Positions 6,916-14,524 of a DNA stretch of 64,000 nucleotides are shown here, piece by piece. The notes below the pieces were generated by a model, which was not told the DNA's origin, did not search any database, and was given only the letters and a program-made list of their open reading frames with translations. The DNA lies in the NCBI GenBank assembly GCA_028277985.1, contig JANQFG010000273.1:62001-126000 (forward strand). The letters are read 5' to 3'. A program made the position numbers and the translations under genes. How positions within the stretch are numbered: position 1 is the stretch's first letter; each line of letters starts with the position of its first letter. This DNA is from a bacterium (lineage in GTDB: Bacteria > Desulfobacterota > DSWW01).

Positions 6916-8672
6916 GCTCATTCGATCTGCCCGACGCGATGCAGAAGGCCTTCCTGTTACTCGGGCCGGGACTACCCATCGCCCTGAGCCTGGCTTGTCT
7001 GGTGAGGGCCTGGCAGCCCCTTCTGGCCCGGCTGTACGCCTGGTCGGCCCTGCCGGCATTGGCTCTGGCGCTGTTCGCACCCATGGATGTACATCGGGAG
7101 TTCACCTGGCTGCTGCTCACGATTCGCCTGGGCGTGGATGCCACCGGCCGGGTCTTTCTCTTCTTCACCGCACTTCTCTGGCTGCTGTCGGGCCTGTTCG
7201 GTCGGCACTATCTCGCGGAGGACCGGCACCGTTACCGATTCTTCTTCTTCTATCTGCTCGCCATGGGCGGAAATCTCGGCCTTATCCTGGCGCAGGACAT
7301 GGGCAGCTTCTATCTGTTCTTCGCCCTGATGAGCTTCTCCTCTTACGGTCTTGTGATTCACAACGGAGACGAGGAAGCCCTGCGAGCGGGTCGCATCTAC
7401 ATCTATCTGGTGGTCTTCGGAGAGGTGCTCCTTTTCAGCGGCTTGGTCATTCTGTACGACCTCACGGGTTCCCTGAACCTGTCCGCCGTGGCTGCAGCAC
7501 CGGAAAACGGACTCCTCTTTTCTCTGATCTTTCTGGGCTTCGGGATCAAAGCCGGGGCTCTCCCTCTCCACGTATGGTTGCCCCTCGCGCATCCGGCCGC
7601 CCCGACCCCGGCCAGTGCGGTGCTGAGCGGCGCAATGATCAAGGCCGGCCTGCTTGGCTGGATCCGCTTTCTGCCCCTGGGCGAAGTGGGCGCCCCGGAA
7701 TGGGGCAGTCTATGTATCGTCGCCGGTGTTGTCGCCGCCTTCTTCGGCGTCCTGGTGGGGGTCCTGCAAACGAACCCCAAGACGGTTCTGGCTTATTCAA
7801 GCATCAGTCAGATGGGGCTGATGACGGTGGGCATCGGCGTGGGGCTCTGCAGACCCGCGATCTGGCCTATGGCCCATGCCGCCGTGATCACGTACGCCCT
7901 TCACCACGCTTTTGCAAAAGGCGCCCTCTTCCTCGGCGTCGGGGTCGCAGGTGCAGGGCAGCAGAACGGGTGGCGGCGATGGTGGTTGATCCTGGGTTTG
8001 TTGCTGCCGGCACTGGCGCTTGCAGGGGCACCTCTCACTACCGGGATCGTGGCAAAAACGGCACTGAAGAGTGCCGTTGCCCTCTTGCCGGAGCCCTGGC
8101 CCACAACCCTGGCCATCCTCCTGCCTCTTGCGGCCGTTGGGACGACAATCCTGATGATCCGGTTTCTGTTCATCGTTCTGCGAGAATCCTCTTCGCATCA
8201 TCCAGTCTCAGGAGTCCGGCTTCCCTGGGCCGCCACGGTATTCCTGGCAGCCCTGTGTGCGTGGCTGTTGCCGGAGGCGCAGCTGTATGTGAAGAAAGCC
8301 ATGTCTCTCATTGCATGCGTGAAGGCCCTTTGGCCGGTCCTCGCTGGAGGGCTGTCAGCGGCGGTGGTGTTCCTGCTCTATAAAGGGAATGTCATGCGAT
8401 GGATACCGTTCATACCCGCCGGCGATATGGTGGCAGTAGGCACCTGGTTGACGACCTCCTTGGACAGGACCCGCAGGGGCTATCTGGCACCCGTGTGGCA
8501 GAGGGCGCTGGACGGCCTGGCGATCTCCGGCCCCGGCCTCGTTGATACCTGCAGAAATTCACAGATCCTACGCGATGTGGAGAAAGGGCTGGGCCGCTGG
8601 CCCGCCGTGGGAACCATCCTCCTGATCCTGTCCTCTTTCTTTTGTCTTCTTCTCTTTCTTTCCCTGAACTGA
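6912..8672 (+). CDS. Third MrpD/NuoL-like subunit with C-terminal extension and altered TM5
   Basis: 586 aa from GTG 6912, overlapping the preceding stop. Residues about 1-460 are a proton-conducting transporter domain: TM7 lysine in GIKAGALPLHVWLPLAHPAA, TM8 lysine in AMIKAGLLGWIR, and a conserved LAYSSISQMGLMTVG helix. The TM5 glutamate of the two preceding paralogues is replaced by alanine A138 (FYLFFALMSFSSYGLVIH). Beyond about residue 460 is an extension of roughly 125 residues: a hydrophobic helix, a polar amphipathic stretch (DRTRRGYLAPVWQRALDG) and a last transmembrane helix. This recalls the lateral-helix tail of NuoL but is not clearly homologous. It is the last gene of the operon; no convincing terminator follows. 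Confidence 0.8.
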   Translation: MSSFDLPDAMQKAFLLLGPGLPIALSLACLVRAWQPLLARLYAWSALPALALALFAPMDVHREFTWLLLTIRLGVDATGRVFLFFTALLWLLSGLFGRHYLAEDRHRYRFFFFYLLAMGGNLGLILAQDMGSFYLFFALMSFSSYGLVIHNGDEEALRAGRIYIYLVVFGEVLLFSGLVILYDLTGSLNLSAVAAAPENGLLFSLIFLGFGIKAGALPLHVWLPLAHPAAPTPASAVLSGAMIKAGLLGWIRFLPLGEVGAPEWGSLCIVAGVVAAFFGVLVGVLQTNPKTVLAYSSISQMGLMTVGIGVGLCRPAIWPMAHAAVITYALHHAFAKGALFLGVGVAGAGQQNGWRRWWLILGLLLPALALAGAPLTTGIVAKTALKSAVALLPEPWPTTLAILLPLAAVGTTILMIRFLFIVLRESSSHHPVSGVRLPWAATVFLAALCAWLLPEAQLYVKKAMSLIACVKALWPVLAGGLSAAVVFLLYKGNVMRWIPFIPAGDMVAVGTWLTTSLDRTRRGYLAPVWQRALDGLAISGPGLVDTCRNSQILRDVEKGLGRWPAVGTILLILSSFFCLLLFLSLN

Positions 8673-8853
8673 GACGGCCCGACTTGCACTCGTCTCTCCC
8701 CGGCGGATCTCTGACTGATTTTGGTACATCCAAGTAGTTGGGGCTGCGTGTTCTTCTCGACACGGTCGCCGCAAAACGGAAACAGAAGCCAAGTAGAGCA
8801 TGATTGGGGGAGTGGATCCACCACATCCTCGACTCCAGGGATGAGAGGAATCT

Positions 8854-10392
8854 ATGAAAGCTGAACGCGTAGCGGAAGAGATGACCAAGTTTCCTTTTGA
8901 CAATACCTATGCACGGGAATTGTCGGGTTTTTATGCAGCCTGCCTACCTGAGGACAAGCCAGAGGCGAATCTTTTGTACCTGAACCGGACCCTGGCAGAA
9001 GACCTCTGCCTGGATTTGAACCTTTATGAAAAATCTGCATTGGCTGAGCTGTTTTCAGGCAATCGGCTACCCGAGGGGGCAGAACCGATTGCACAGGCCT
9101 ACGCAGGCCACCAGTTTGGTCATTTCAGCCCTCAACTGGGCGATGGTCGGGCCCTGATCATCGGCGAAGTCATCAATCAGCAGGGGAAGCGATACGACAT
9201 CTGTTTCAAAGGCTCTGGCCGTACCCCTTTCTCCCGTGGCGGCGACGGAAAGGCCGCGATCGGCCCCATGCTGCGGGAGGTCTTGATTGGAGAAGGCATG
9301 CATGCCCTGGGTGTACCCACCACGCGCGCCCTCGCAGTCGCCGCAACGGGTGAACCCGTATATCGTGACAAGGTATTGCCTGGTGCCGTCTTGACCCGTG
9401 TCGCAGCCAGTCACATCCGCATCGGCACTTTTCAATTCTTTGCCGCAAGGGGCGAGCATGACCGTGTCAAACGCCTGGCCGACTACACCATTGCTCGACA
9501 CTGTCCGGCGCTCCTCGGGAAAACGGATTCCTACCTGGAGTTCCTGCGCTTCGCTACAGCGGGGCAAGCCGCTTTGGTGGCGCAATGGATGAGTCTGGGT
9601 TTTATCCACGGCGTCATGAACACCGACAACGTGAGCATTGCCGGAGAAACGATTGATTACGGGCCTTGTGCATTTATGGAAGCTTATGATCCCAACGCTG
9701 TATTCAGCTCTATCGACGGACAAGGACGCTATGCCTACAGGAATCAACCCCTCATCGCACAGTGGAATCTGGCCAGGCTGGCAGAAACCCTGCTGCCTTT
9801 GCTGTCTGACGACGAGCACCGGGCTATCTCGCTAGCCAAGGAAGTATTGGAATCTTTTCCTGAGACCTATCGACACAACTGGATGGAAATCATGTGCGCA
9901 AAGCTGGGTTTGCGCGGTGGGAAGGATCAGGACCTTCTTGCTGATACGGCTCTGTTGGACGAATGGCTTGCGTTGTTACACACCGACAAGGTGGACTACA
10001 CGCTTGCTTGGCGAAGACTCGCTGACGCGGCCGAGGGGCGGTTGTCTGAATTGCGCGAGCTGTTTTCCGAACAGAAGGCTCTGGATGCGTGGTTGGCGAA
10101 ATGGCAGACCCGCTGTGCTGAGGTGGATAGGCGTAGTGTTTCAATGAACGGAATTGACGCAGCTCAAAGGCGTGGGCACGCGATGCGTGAGGTGAATCCC
10201 TGGCTCATTCCTCGAAACCATCATGTTGAGGAAGCGCTGGCCGCTGCATCAGACGAACATGACCTCGATCCATTCGAAGAGTTGCTGGTTGCACTGCAGC
10301 GACCTTATGATGAGGATCTGAAGCTTGCCAAATTCGCAGAACCTGCTGATGCTTCCTTTACCGCGGGCTACCGTACTTTTTGTGGAACCTGA
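8854..10392 (+). CDS. selO: SelO/YdiU family protein adenylyltransferase
   Basis: 512 aa, slightly longer than E. coli YdiU. SelO is a pseudokinase-fold enzyme that transfers AMP from ATP to Ser/Thr/Tyr of target proteins in redox stress. Seen here: the N-terminal AQAYAGHQFGHFSPQLGDGR block, the glycine-rich FKGSGRTPFSRGGDGKAA, the catalytic HGVMNTDNVSIAGETIDYGP segment (DxxN and the DFG-like metal-binding Asp) and the C-terminal TFCGT, where cysteine sits at the place of selenocysteine in eukaryotic SelO. AGAGGA lies 6 bases before the ATG. The gene stands alone, and its codon use looks more A+T-rich than its neighbours, which hints at transfer; that is a visual impression only. Confidence 0.92.
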   Translation: MKAERVAEEMTKFPFDNTYARELSGFYAACLPEDKPEANLLYLNRTLAEDLCLDLNLYEKSALAELFSGNRLPEGAEPIAQAYAGHQFGHFSPQLGDGRALIIGEVINQQGKRYDICFKGSGRTPFSRGGDGKAAIGPMLREVLIGEGMHALGVPTTRALAVAATGEPVYRDKVLPGAVLTRVAASHIRIGTFQFFAARGEHDRVKRLADYTIARHCPALLGKTDSYLEFLRFATAGQAALVAQWMSLGFIHGVMNTDNVSIAGETIDYGPCAFMEAYDPNAVFSSIDGQGRYAYRNQPLIAQWNLARLAETLLPLLSDDEHRAISLAKEVLESFPETYRHNWMEIMCAKLGLRGGKDQDLLADTALLDEWLALLHTDKVDYTLAWRRLADAAEGRLSELRELFSEQKALDAWLAKWQTRCAEVDRRSVSMNGIDAAQRRGHAMREVNPWLIPRNHHVEEALAAASDEHDLDPFEELLVALQRPYDEDLKLAKFAEPADASFTAGYRTFCGT

Positions 10393-10419
10393 CCCCTTTT
10401 TCGATGGGACGACGCCTGC

Positions 10420-11874
10420 TCAGCCGGTGCCTTTGGCCAGGAGGGCGTGGGCTGTGAATCGCGCCAGGTCGGGGAAGATCTCCTCGGCGCGGGCCTCCTT
10501 CTCCTCCTGCGGAAGAGCGAGGTGCTCTTCGACCCGTGAATCCATCTCGGCCAGTTCCTTCGGATCCGCTAATGGCTTCATGTGTTCGAAGAGCAGCCGA
10601 TGGGCCCCTTTCCTTTCCATCACCTCCAAACCGTCCAGCATCTGGCGATGGGGGGTGCCTTCCCAGATGCAAAGAACCATCGCCTCCCGAAGCCACCTTT
10701 CCACGCCGTACTCACTCAGGACACCCATCCCTCCGTGAACCTCCATGGACCACTTGGCCGTCTGAGCGGCCAGCTCCGCGGTCCAGTACTTGGCCAGATG
10801 GGCCACCAGCCTCAGCAAGTGGTGTCTTTCCGAGAAGGGTGGCGTCTCCCGCCAGGTCTCGTTCAGAAGGTTGACCGACTCCCATGCCATCGCGAAGGCT
10901 GCCCGGAGGTCTGACAGACGGTCCTCGAACTGCTTCGCCAAGAGGGGATGCTCGATGATCCGCTTTCCAAAAGCGACCCGCTCTTCGGCGAACCCGAGTG
11001 CCTCGGCCAGGGCCCTCTGCATGACCGCGACGCTCCCGATACAGTTCGCCACCCTGGAGAAGTTGAGCACGTCCATGATCAGGTAGATGCCCCACTCGGG
11101 CTTGCCGAGCAGATAGGCCTCGCTCCCCCGGAGTTCCACCTCTCCGGTGGGCACGGACCGGGTGGAGACTTTGTCCTTTAACCTCCGAATGAAGTAATTG
11201 AGATCCCCGTTTTCGCGATACCGTGGGACCAGATACAGGGCCAATCCCCTCACGTCTCGAGGGGCCCCTTCCGGCCGGGCCGCAACAACGGCAAGCTCGG
11301 CCCCTATGTTGCTGCAGAAGTACTTGTCGCCGTCCAGTAGCCACCAGTCCCCTTCCGGCTTCGCAACGGTCTCCACCGTGGCCCCAAGGTCCGACCCTCC
11401 CCGCGCCTCGGTCATCCAGGTAGCTCCCTGCCAGGCGTTTCCGTCTCGCTCCAGGAGCTTCGGCATGAACCGATCCTTCAGAGTGTCCGTCCCGTATTTT
11501 GCCAGAGGGACCACCGTCGAGAGCGACACCGTGTACGGGCAATAGAGTCCCGGGTCGTAGAAGGAGGCCACGTATCCGAGAAGATAGGATGAGAAGAGGC
11601 TGTTCTCCTGGAAAACCCGCCAGAGGATCCCCTCCTGGTAACCTTTCTGCACCATGGTCCGGTAGGAAGGGGGCAGAAGAATCTCGTCCACCCGGTTTCC
11701 GATCCGATCGAACATCCTGACCCACGGCGTACCGGCCCGGTCGGTGGCATCCGAGATCCCCTTCCCTTCCTCCTCCCACCACGTCTCGTAGTCACGCAGT
11801 GCGCCCCGCGCGGGCAGTCCCGGCAGCATGCCCTCCAGAAAGCTCACCGGCAACCTAGTGATTGTCGGGCTCAT
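10420..11874 (-). CDS. Acyl-CoA dehydrogenase (AidB-like flavoprotein)
   Basis: 484 aa from the ATG at 11874, which is preceded by AAGGAGG; the open frame extends ten codons further. FAD-dependent acyl-CoA dehydrogenase fold: an N-terminal helical domain, the middle beta domain with WMTEARGGSDLGA and KYFCSNI, and a C-terminal helical domain with RVAFGKRIIEHPLL, MEVHGGMGVLSEYG and LCIWEGTPHRQ, whose Glu is the likely catalytic base. The length and the W-MTE/WEGT pattern place it nearer AidB-like or long acyl-CoA dehydrogenases than the short-chain enzymes. It would introduce the C2-C3 double bond in a beta-oxidation-like route; the substrate cannot be read from the sequence. Its neighbours include enoyl-CoA hydratase and dienoyl-CoA reductase. 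Confidence 0.85.
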   Translation of the reverse strand: MSPTITRLPVSFLEGMLPGLPARGALRDYETWWEEEGKGISDATDRAGTPWVRMFDRIGNRVDEILLPPSYRTMVQKGYQEGILWRVFQENSLFSSYLLGYVASFYDPGLYCPYTVSLSTVVPLAKYGTDTLKDRFMPKLLERDGNAWQGATWMTEARGGSDLGATVETVAKPEGDWWLLDGDKYFCSNIGAELAVVAARPEGAPRDVRGLALYLVPRYRENGDLNYFIRRLKDKVSTRSVPTGEVELRGSEAYLLGKPEWGIYLIMDVLNFSRVANCIGSVAVMQRALAEALGFAEERVAFGKRIIEHPLLAKQFEDRLSDLRAAFAMAWESVNLLNETWRETPPFSERHHLLRLVAHLAKYWTAELAAQTAKWSMEVHGGMGVLSEYGVERWLREAMVLCIWEGTPHRQMLDGLEVMERKGAHRLLFEHMKPLADPKELAEMDSRVEEHLALPQEEKEARAEEIFPDLARFTAHALLAKGTG

Positions 11875-11926
11875 ACAACCTCCTTGAGGAAAGATGTGCA
11901 TCAAATACGGTCGCGAAATCTGCGCA

Positions 11927-12022
11927 CATTGCGAGGGAGCGACAGCGACCGCGGCAATCTCCTAGCTCCTCGGCCGGGCATACACGAAGCTGGGGGATTG
12001 CCACGCTTCGCTCGCAACGTCC
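11927..12022. repeat. Dispersed palindromic repeat, two-armed copy (family A)
   Basis: Two imperfect inverted arms: TTGCGAGGGAGCGACAGCGA...GCAATCTCCTAGCT at 11927-11966 and AGCTGGGGGATTGCCACGCT...CGCTCGCAACG at 11989-12022. The pattern TTGCGAG-GAGCG-GCAATC is a non-coding repeat I know from many environmental Desulfobacterota and related genomes. It lies between the acyl-CoA dehydrogenase start and the haloalkane dehalogenase stop. A one-armed copy is at 56239-56277. No coding capacity is seen. Confidence 0.7.
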
Positions 12023-12087
12023 ATGGTTGGGGCCGGGGCCCGGCGTCTGAGCTAAGGGATACCCCTTCTCACCGGAGTGACGACCCC

Positions 12088-12975
12088 CTATGTGTCTACC
12101 AGCTTCTTGTCCCTGGCCCATTCCACGATACCGGCCGCGATCCCGTCCGGGTTGTCTTCCTGGAGGTAGTGCACCCCCGGCCCGATATCCTTGACCGATA
12201 GGTCCTTGATCCTTTGCTTCAACCATTCGACCCTCGATGCAGAAATCAACCCGCCCGGAGTCGAGGAAAACAGGAGCATGGGGAACTTGAAATCGGTAAG
12301 CGCCTCCTCCACCCTCTTGATCTCCCGGTACGTTTCCCCCTGCCGGTCATCGAGGGGTATCTCGTTCGGCCAGACATAGACCGGAAATCTGGATTTCGCC
12401 GTGGGGAAAGGCTCCTTGTATCGAGCATGGATCTCCTTGGAGAGCTTCGCATGTATGGCCGCCGGCAGGATCTGGTTCACGAACAGGTTCAGCCTCATGA
12501 TCATGAACTGCCCGATCATGGGGGTACGGAAGAGACGGAAGCCAATCCCGAATCCCGCAGGAAAGTCTTTCCAGGACAGGCAAAAGGGAAAGGTTTCCAT
12601 GAAGGCGATGCCCTTCACATTCTCCGGATGGTTCAGGGCGTAGTAGAATCCGAGGGCGCCTCCCCAGTCGTGGATCACGAGGACCAGGTCCTTGAGCTGC
12701 ATCTGCTCGATGAACCCCTCCACGTACCGGTAGTGTTCCAGGAAGGTATAGCCCATATCCGGCTTGTCCGACTTCCCGAAACCAACCAGGTCCGGGGCCA
12801 CGCACCGGCCGATCTCCGAGACAGGGGGGATGATGTTCCTCCAGAGATACGACCAGGTCGGGTTTCCGTGGAGAAAGAGGAAGGTCTGCCCTTCTCCCTG
12901 CTCGACGTAGTGCATCTTTGCACCGAGCACAGCCAGGTACTTGCTTTCGAAAGGATAATCGGCTGAGATCGTCAT
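12088..12975 (-). CDS. dhaA: Haloalkane dehalogenase (HLD-II/DhaA-LinB type)
   Basis: 295 aa from ATG 12975, preceded by GGGGAGAA; the frame extends 21 codons upstream without family similarity. An alpha/beta hydrolase that cleaves carbon-halogen bonds by a covalent alkyl-enzyme intermediate. Visible residues: HGNPTWSYLWRNIIP with halide-stabilising N38; nucleophile D103 followed by W104 in VIHDWGGALGF; acid E127 in IAFMETF, the position used by subfamily II enzymes; and base H269 in PGVHYLQEDNPDGI. Triad spacing matches LinB/DhaA. It is located in the cytoplasm (no signal peptide). It may let the cell use or detoxify haloalkanes, or act on natural halogenated compounds. It follows the ferredoxin-like gene on the same strand after a gap of about 220 bases. 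Confidence 0.85.
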   Translation of the reverse strand: MTISADYPFESKYLAVLGAKMHYVEQGEGQTFLFLHGNPTWSYLWRNIIPPVSEIGRCVAPDLVGFGKSDKPDMGYTFLEHYRYVEGFIEQMQLKDLVLVIHDWGGALGFYYALNHPENVKGIAFMETFPFCLSWKDFPAGFGIGFRLFRTPMIGQFMIMRLNLFVNQILPAAIHAKLSKEIHARYKEPFPTAKSRFPVYVWPNEIPLDDRQGETYREIKRVEEALTDFKFPMLLFSSTPGGLISASRVEWLKQRIKDLSVKDIGPGVHYLQEDNPDGIAAGIVEWARDKKLVDT

Positions 12976-13197
12976 GGTTCTTCTCCCCGGAATGTAGGAA
13001 TCGCCAGCTTCACTCCGATTAGATTCCGTAAAGGGCAATCCTGTTGCAGGACTCCCCCGACGGGGGGCCCAAGTCTACCTATATCGTTATGGGAGGATTC
13101 CGTGGAGGAATGCACATGGAACCACACGGACGCGCCCGGATCAGAACAGATCCACTGGTTGTCTCTGTGAGTCGAAGCCAAGCGTGGGATACGTGGA

Positions 13198-14292
13198 CTA
13201 GACGCCGAGCCCCGCAAATCGGTCACCGATCACAGGCGGTTTCTCGTCCTTCCTTCGAACCATGGACAGACACTCCGTCGGGCAAACGGTCACGCAATTC
13301 CCACACCCGACGCAGCGGTCCTTGTCCACCTGAACCACCTCATCGGCTAGCTCCAGCGCACTCAACTGACAGCGATCCAAGCAGTCTCCGCATCCCGAAC
13401 AGCTCTCGGCGTCTATCGCCACTTCAAAGTTGGAGTCCGCGATGATTGTGGTGTTCGGGTAGCTCTTCAGCATCTTGATGAACCCGCAGCAACAACCGCA
13501 GCAGTTGCACATGGCCACCGTCTGATCCAGAGCGTTGCCGGCATTGTGAATCAGCCCCGCGTCCTCGGTAGCCTTCACGACCTCGAGACACTCTTCCCTG
13601 GATATGCGTTTTCCGAATTTTCGGTCCACGATGTAGTCCGCCACCTTGCCGAACCAGAGACAGGAGTAATCCGGCGCTCCCTCCACCTTGCACGGCTCGT
13701 CGATCAGGTAGGCGTGATGCCGGCAGTAGCAATGCGCAACGGCAAAGGAGGTTTCTCTGTTCACCAGCTCTGTGACCTTTTCGAAAGGATAGATCTCCTT
13801 GCCGGCAGGCAGTTCCTTCTCCACCGTAACCGTGCGGACCGGCGCGTCGGGCATCATCTGCTTGGCCATCTCCGGGTCCTTCATGACCTCGGCCGTCAAT
13901 TTGCCCATCTCGCCTTCAAAATAATCGGTTAACATCCTGGCTGTCTTACGATCTTTGGGCGTATCTGTCCCGCGCATCAACTGGAACTCCACGACGCCCG
14001 GGACAAACTGCGTAAGGGAATACTCGCTGTCTCCGTGCTCCGTTTTCGCTACGAATATCAACCCTTTGTCCGCCATGGTTTCCAGGAGGTCTGTGAGCTC
14101 TTTCTCATCCCGGTTCAGCTTGGCGGCCAACTCGGGTGCCTTGTGGGCGCCAAGAGGAAACTGCGCCCCCAGAGTCGCCTCCTCCTCCGTGTAGAATTCG
14201 CGCAGGATATCCAGGAAAGGATCCACCAGAAGCATCTTCATCGGGTTCTCGTTCAATCGCTCACCGAGCTTGAAATAGATGTCTTCACTCAT
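13198..14292 (-). CDS. Winged-helix-like protein with multiple cysteine clusters and C-terminal 2[4Fe-4S] ferredoxin domain
   Basis: 364 aa from ATG 14292 (GGAAGGGAG upstream); a longer frame to 14340 is less likely. Residues about 50-85 resemble a winged helix (PELAAKLNRDEKELTDLLET). Residues 188-201 hold CYCRHHAYLIDEPC. Residues 262-269 hold CNCCGCCC. Residues 298-341 are a bacterial dicluster ferredoxin (CSGCGDCLDRC, CVGCGNCVTVC). It probably carries several Fe-S clusters and transfers electrons in the cytoplasm. Similar 4Fe-4S proteins are frequent near acyl-CoA oxidation and methyl-transfer genes in sulfate reducers and syntrophs (general knowledge). It is divergent from the enoyl-CoA hydratase gene, so they may share control. 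The exact partner is unknown. Confidence 0.8.
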   Translation of the reverse strand: MSEDIYFKLGERLNENPMKMLLVDPFLDILREFYTEEEATLGAQFPLGAHKAPELAAKLNRDEKELTDLLETMADKGLIFVAKTEHGDSEYSLTQFVPGVVEFQLMRGTDTPKDRKTARMLTDYFEGEMGKLTAEVMKDPEMAKQMMPDAPVRTVTVEKELPAGKEIYPFEKVTELVNRETSFAVAHCYCRHHAYLIDEPCKVEGAPDYSCLWFGKVADYIVDRKFGKRISREECLEVVKATEDAGLIHNAGNALDQTVAMCNCCGCCCGFIKMLKSYPNTTIIADSNFEVAIDAESCSGCGDCLDRCQLSALELADEVVQVDKDRCVGCGNCVTVCPTECLSMVRRKDEKPPVIGDRFAGLGV

Positions 14293-14390
14293 GATTTTCT
14301 CCCTTCCTGCCGGGTTCATGTGGCCTGAACTCGCTCTCAATGTGCCATCTTCCCAACGTTAAGGGAAGAACCACCTTTTGGCAAGAACTA

Positions 14391-14402
14391 TTGTTTGAAC
14401 AA
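14391..14402. promoter_or_regulatory. Candidate operator between divergent ferredoxin-like and enoyl-CoA hydratase genes
   Basis: Short inverted repeat TTGTT-TG-AACAA in the 232-base divergent intergenic region. It can also be read as GTTTG-AA-CAAAC at 14393-14404. Its outer half-sites TTGTT/AACAA match the outer parts of the larger palindrome upstream of the TetR gene at 30109. Operator function is inferred. Confidence 0.25.
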
Positions 14403-14524
14403 ACCGGGATTGCATTCCCCTTTCCTTGCCGGAGAAGAGCTTTTCCCCGACAGATGGGTTGACCGCGGCAGAGGTCTCTGAGATCGTAGGCGCAGGCAAC
14501 GGCGATGGAAGAAGAGAGGGCCAG

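Noticed and set aside
6890-8383. 497-codon open frame on the same strand as the third antiporter subunit
   Set aside because: Arg/Gly/Ser-rich out-of-frame product; the overlapping frame has clear transmembrane helices and transporter motifs.
8673-8710. GAGACG/CGTCTC stem after the antiporter operon as a terminator
   Set aside because: Short stem with a 14-base loop and no T-tract; not convincing as an intrinsic terminator.
12034-12070. Short G+C-rich palindromes near the dehalogenase stop as a terminator
   Set aside because: GCCGGGGCCCGGC and AAGGG/CCCTT stems lack a T-run on the downstream side of the minus-strand gene.
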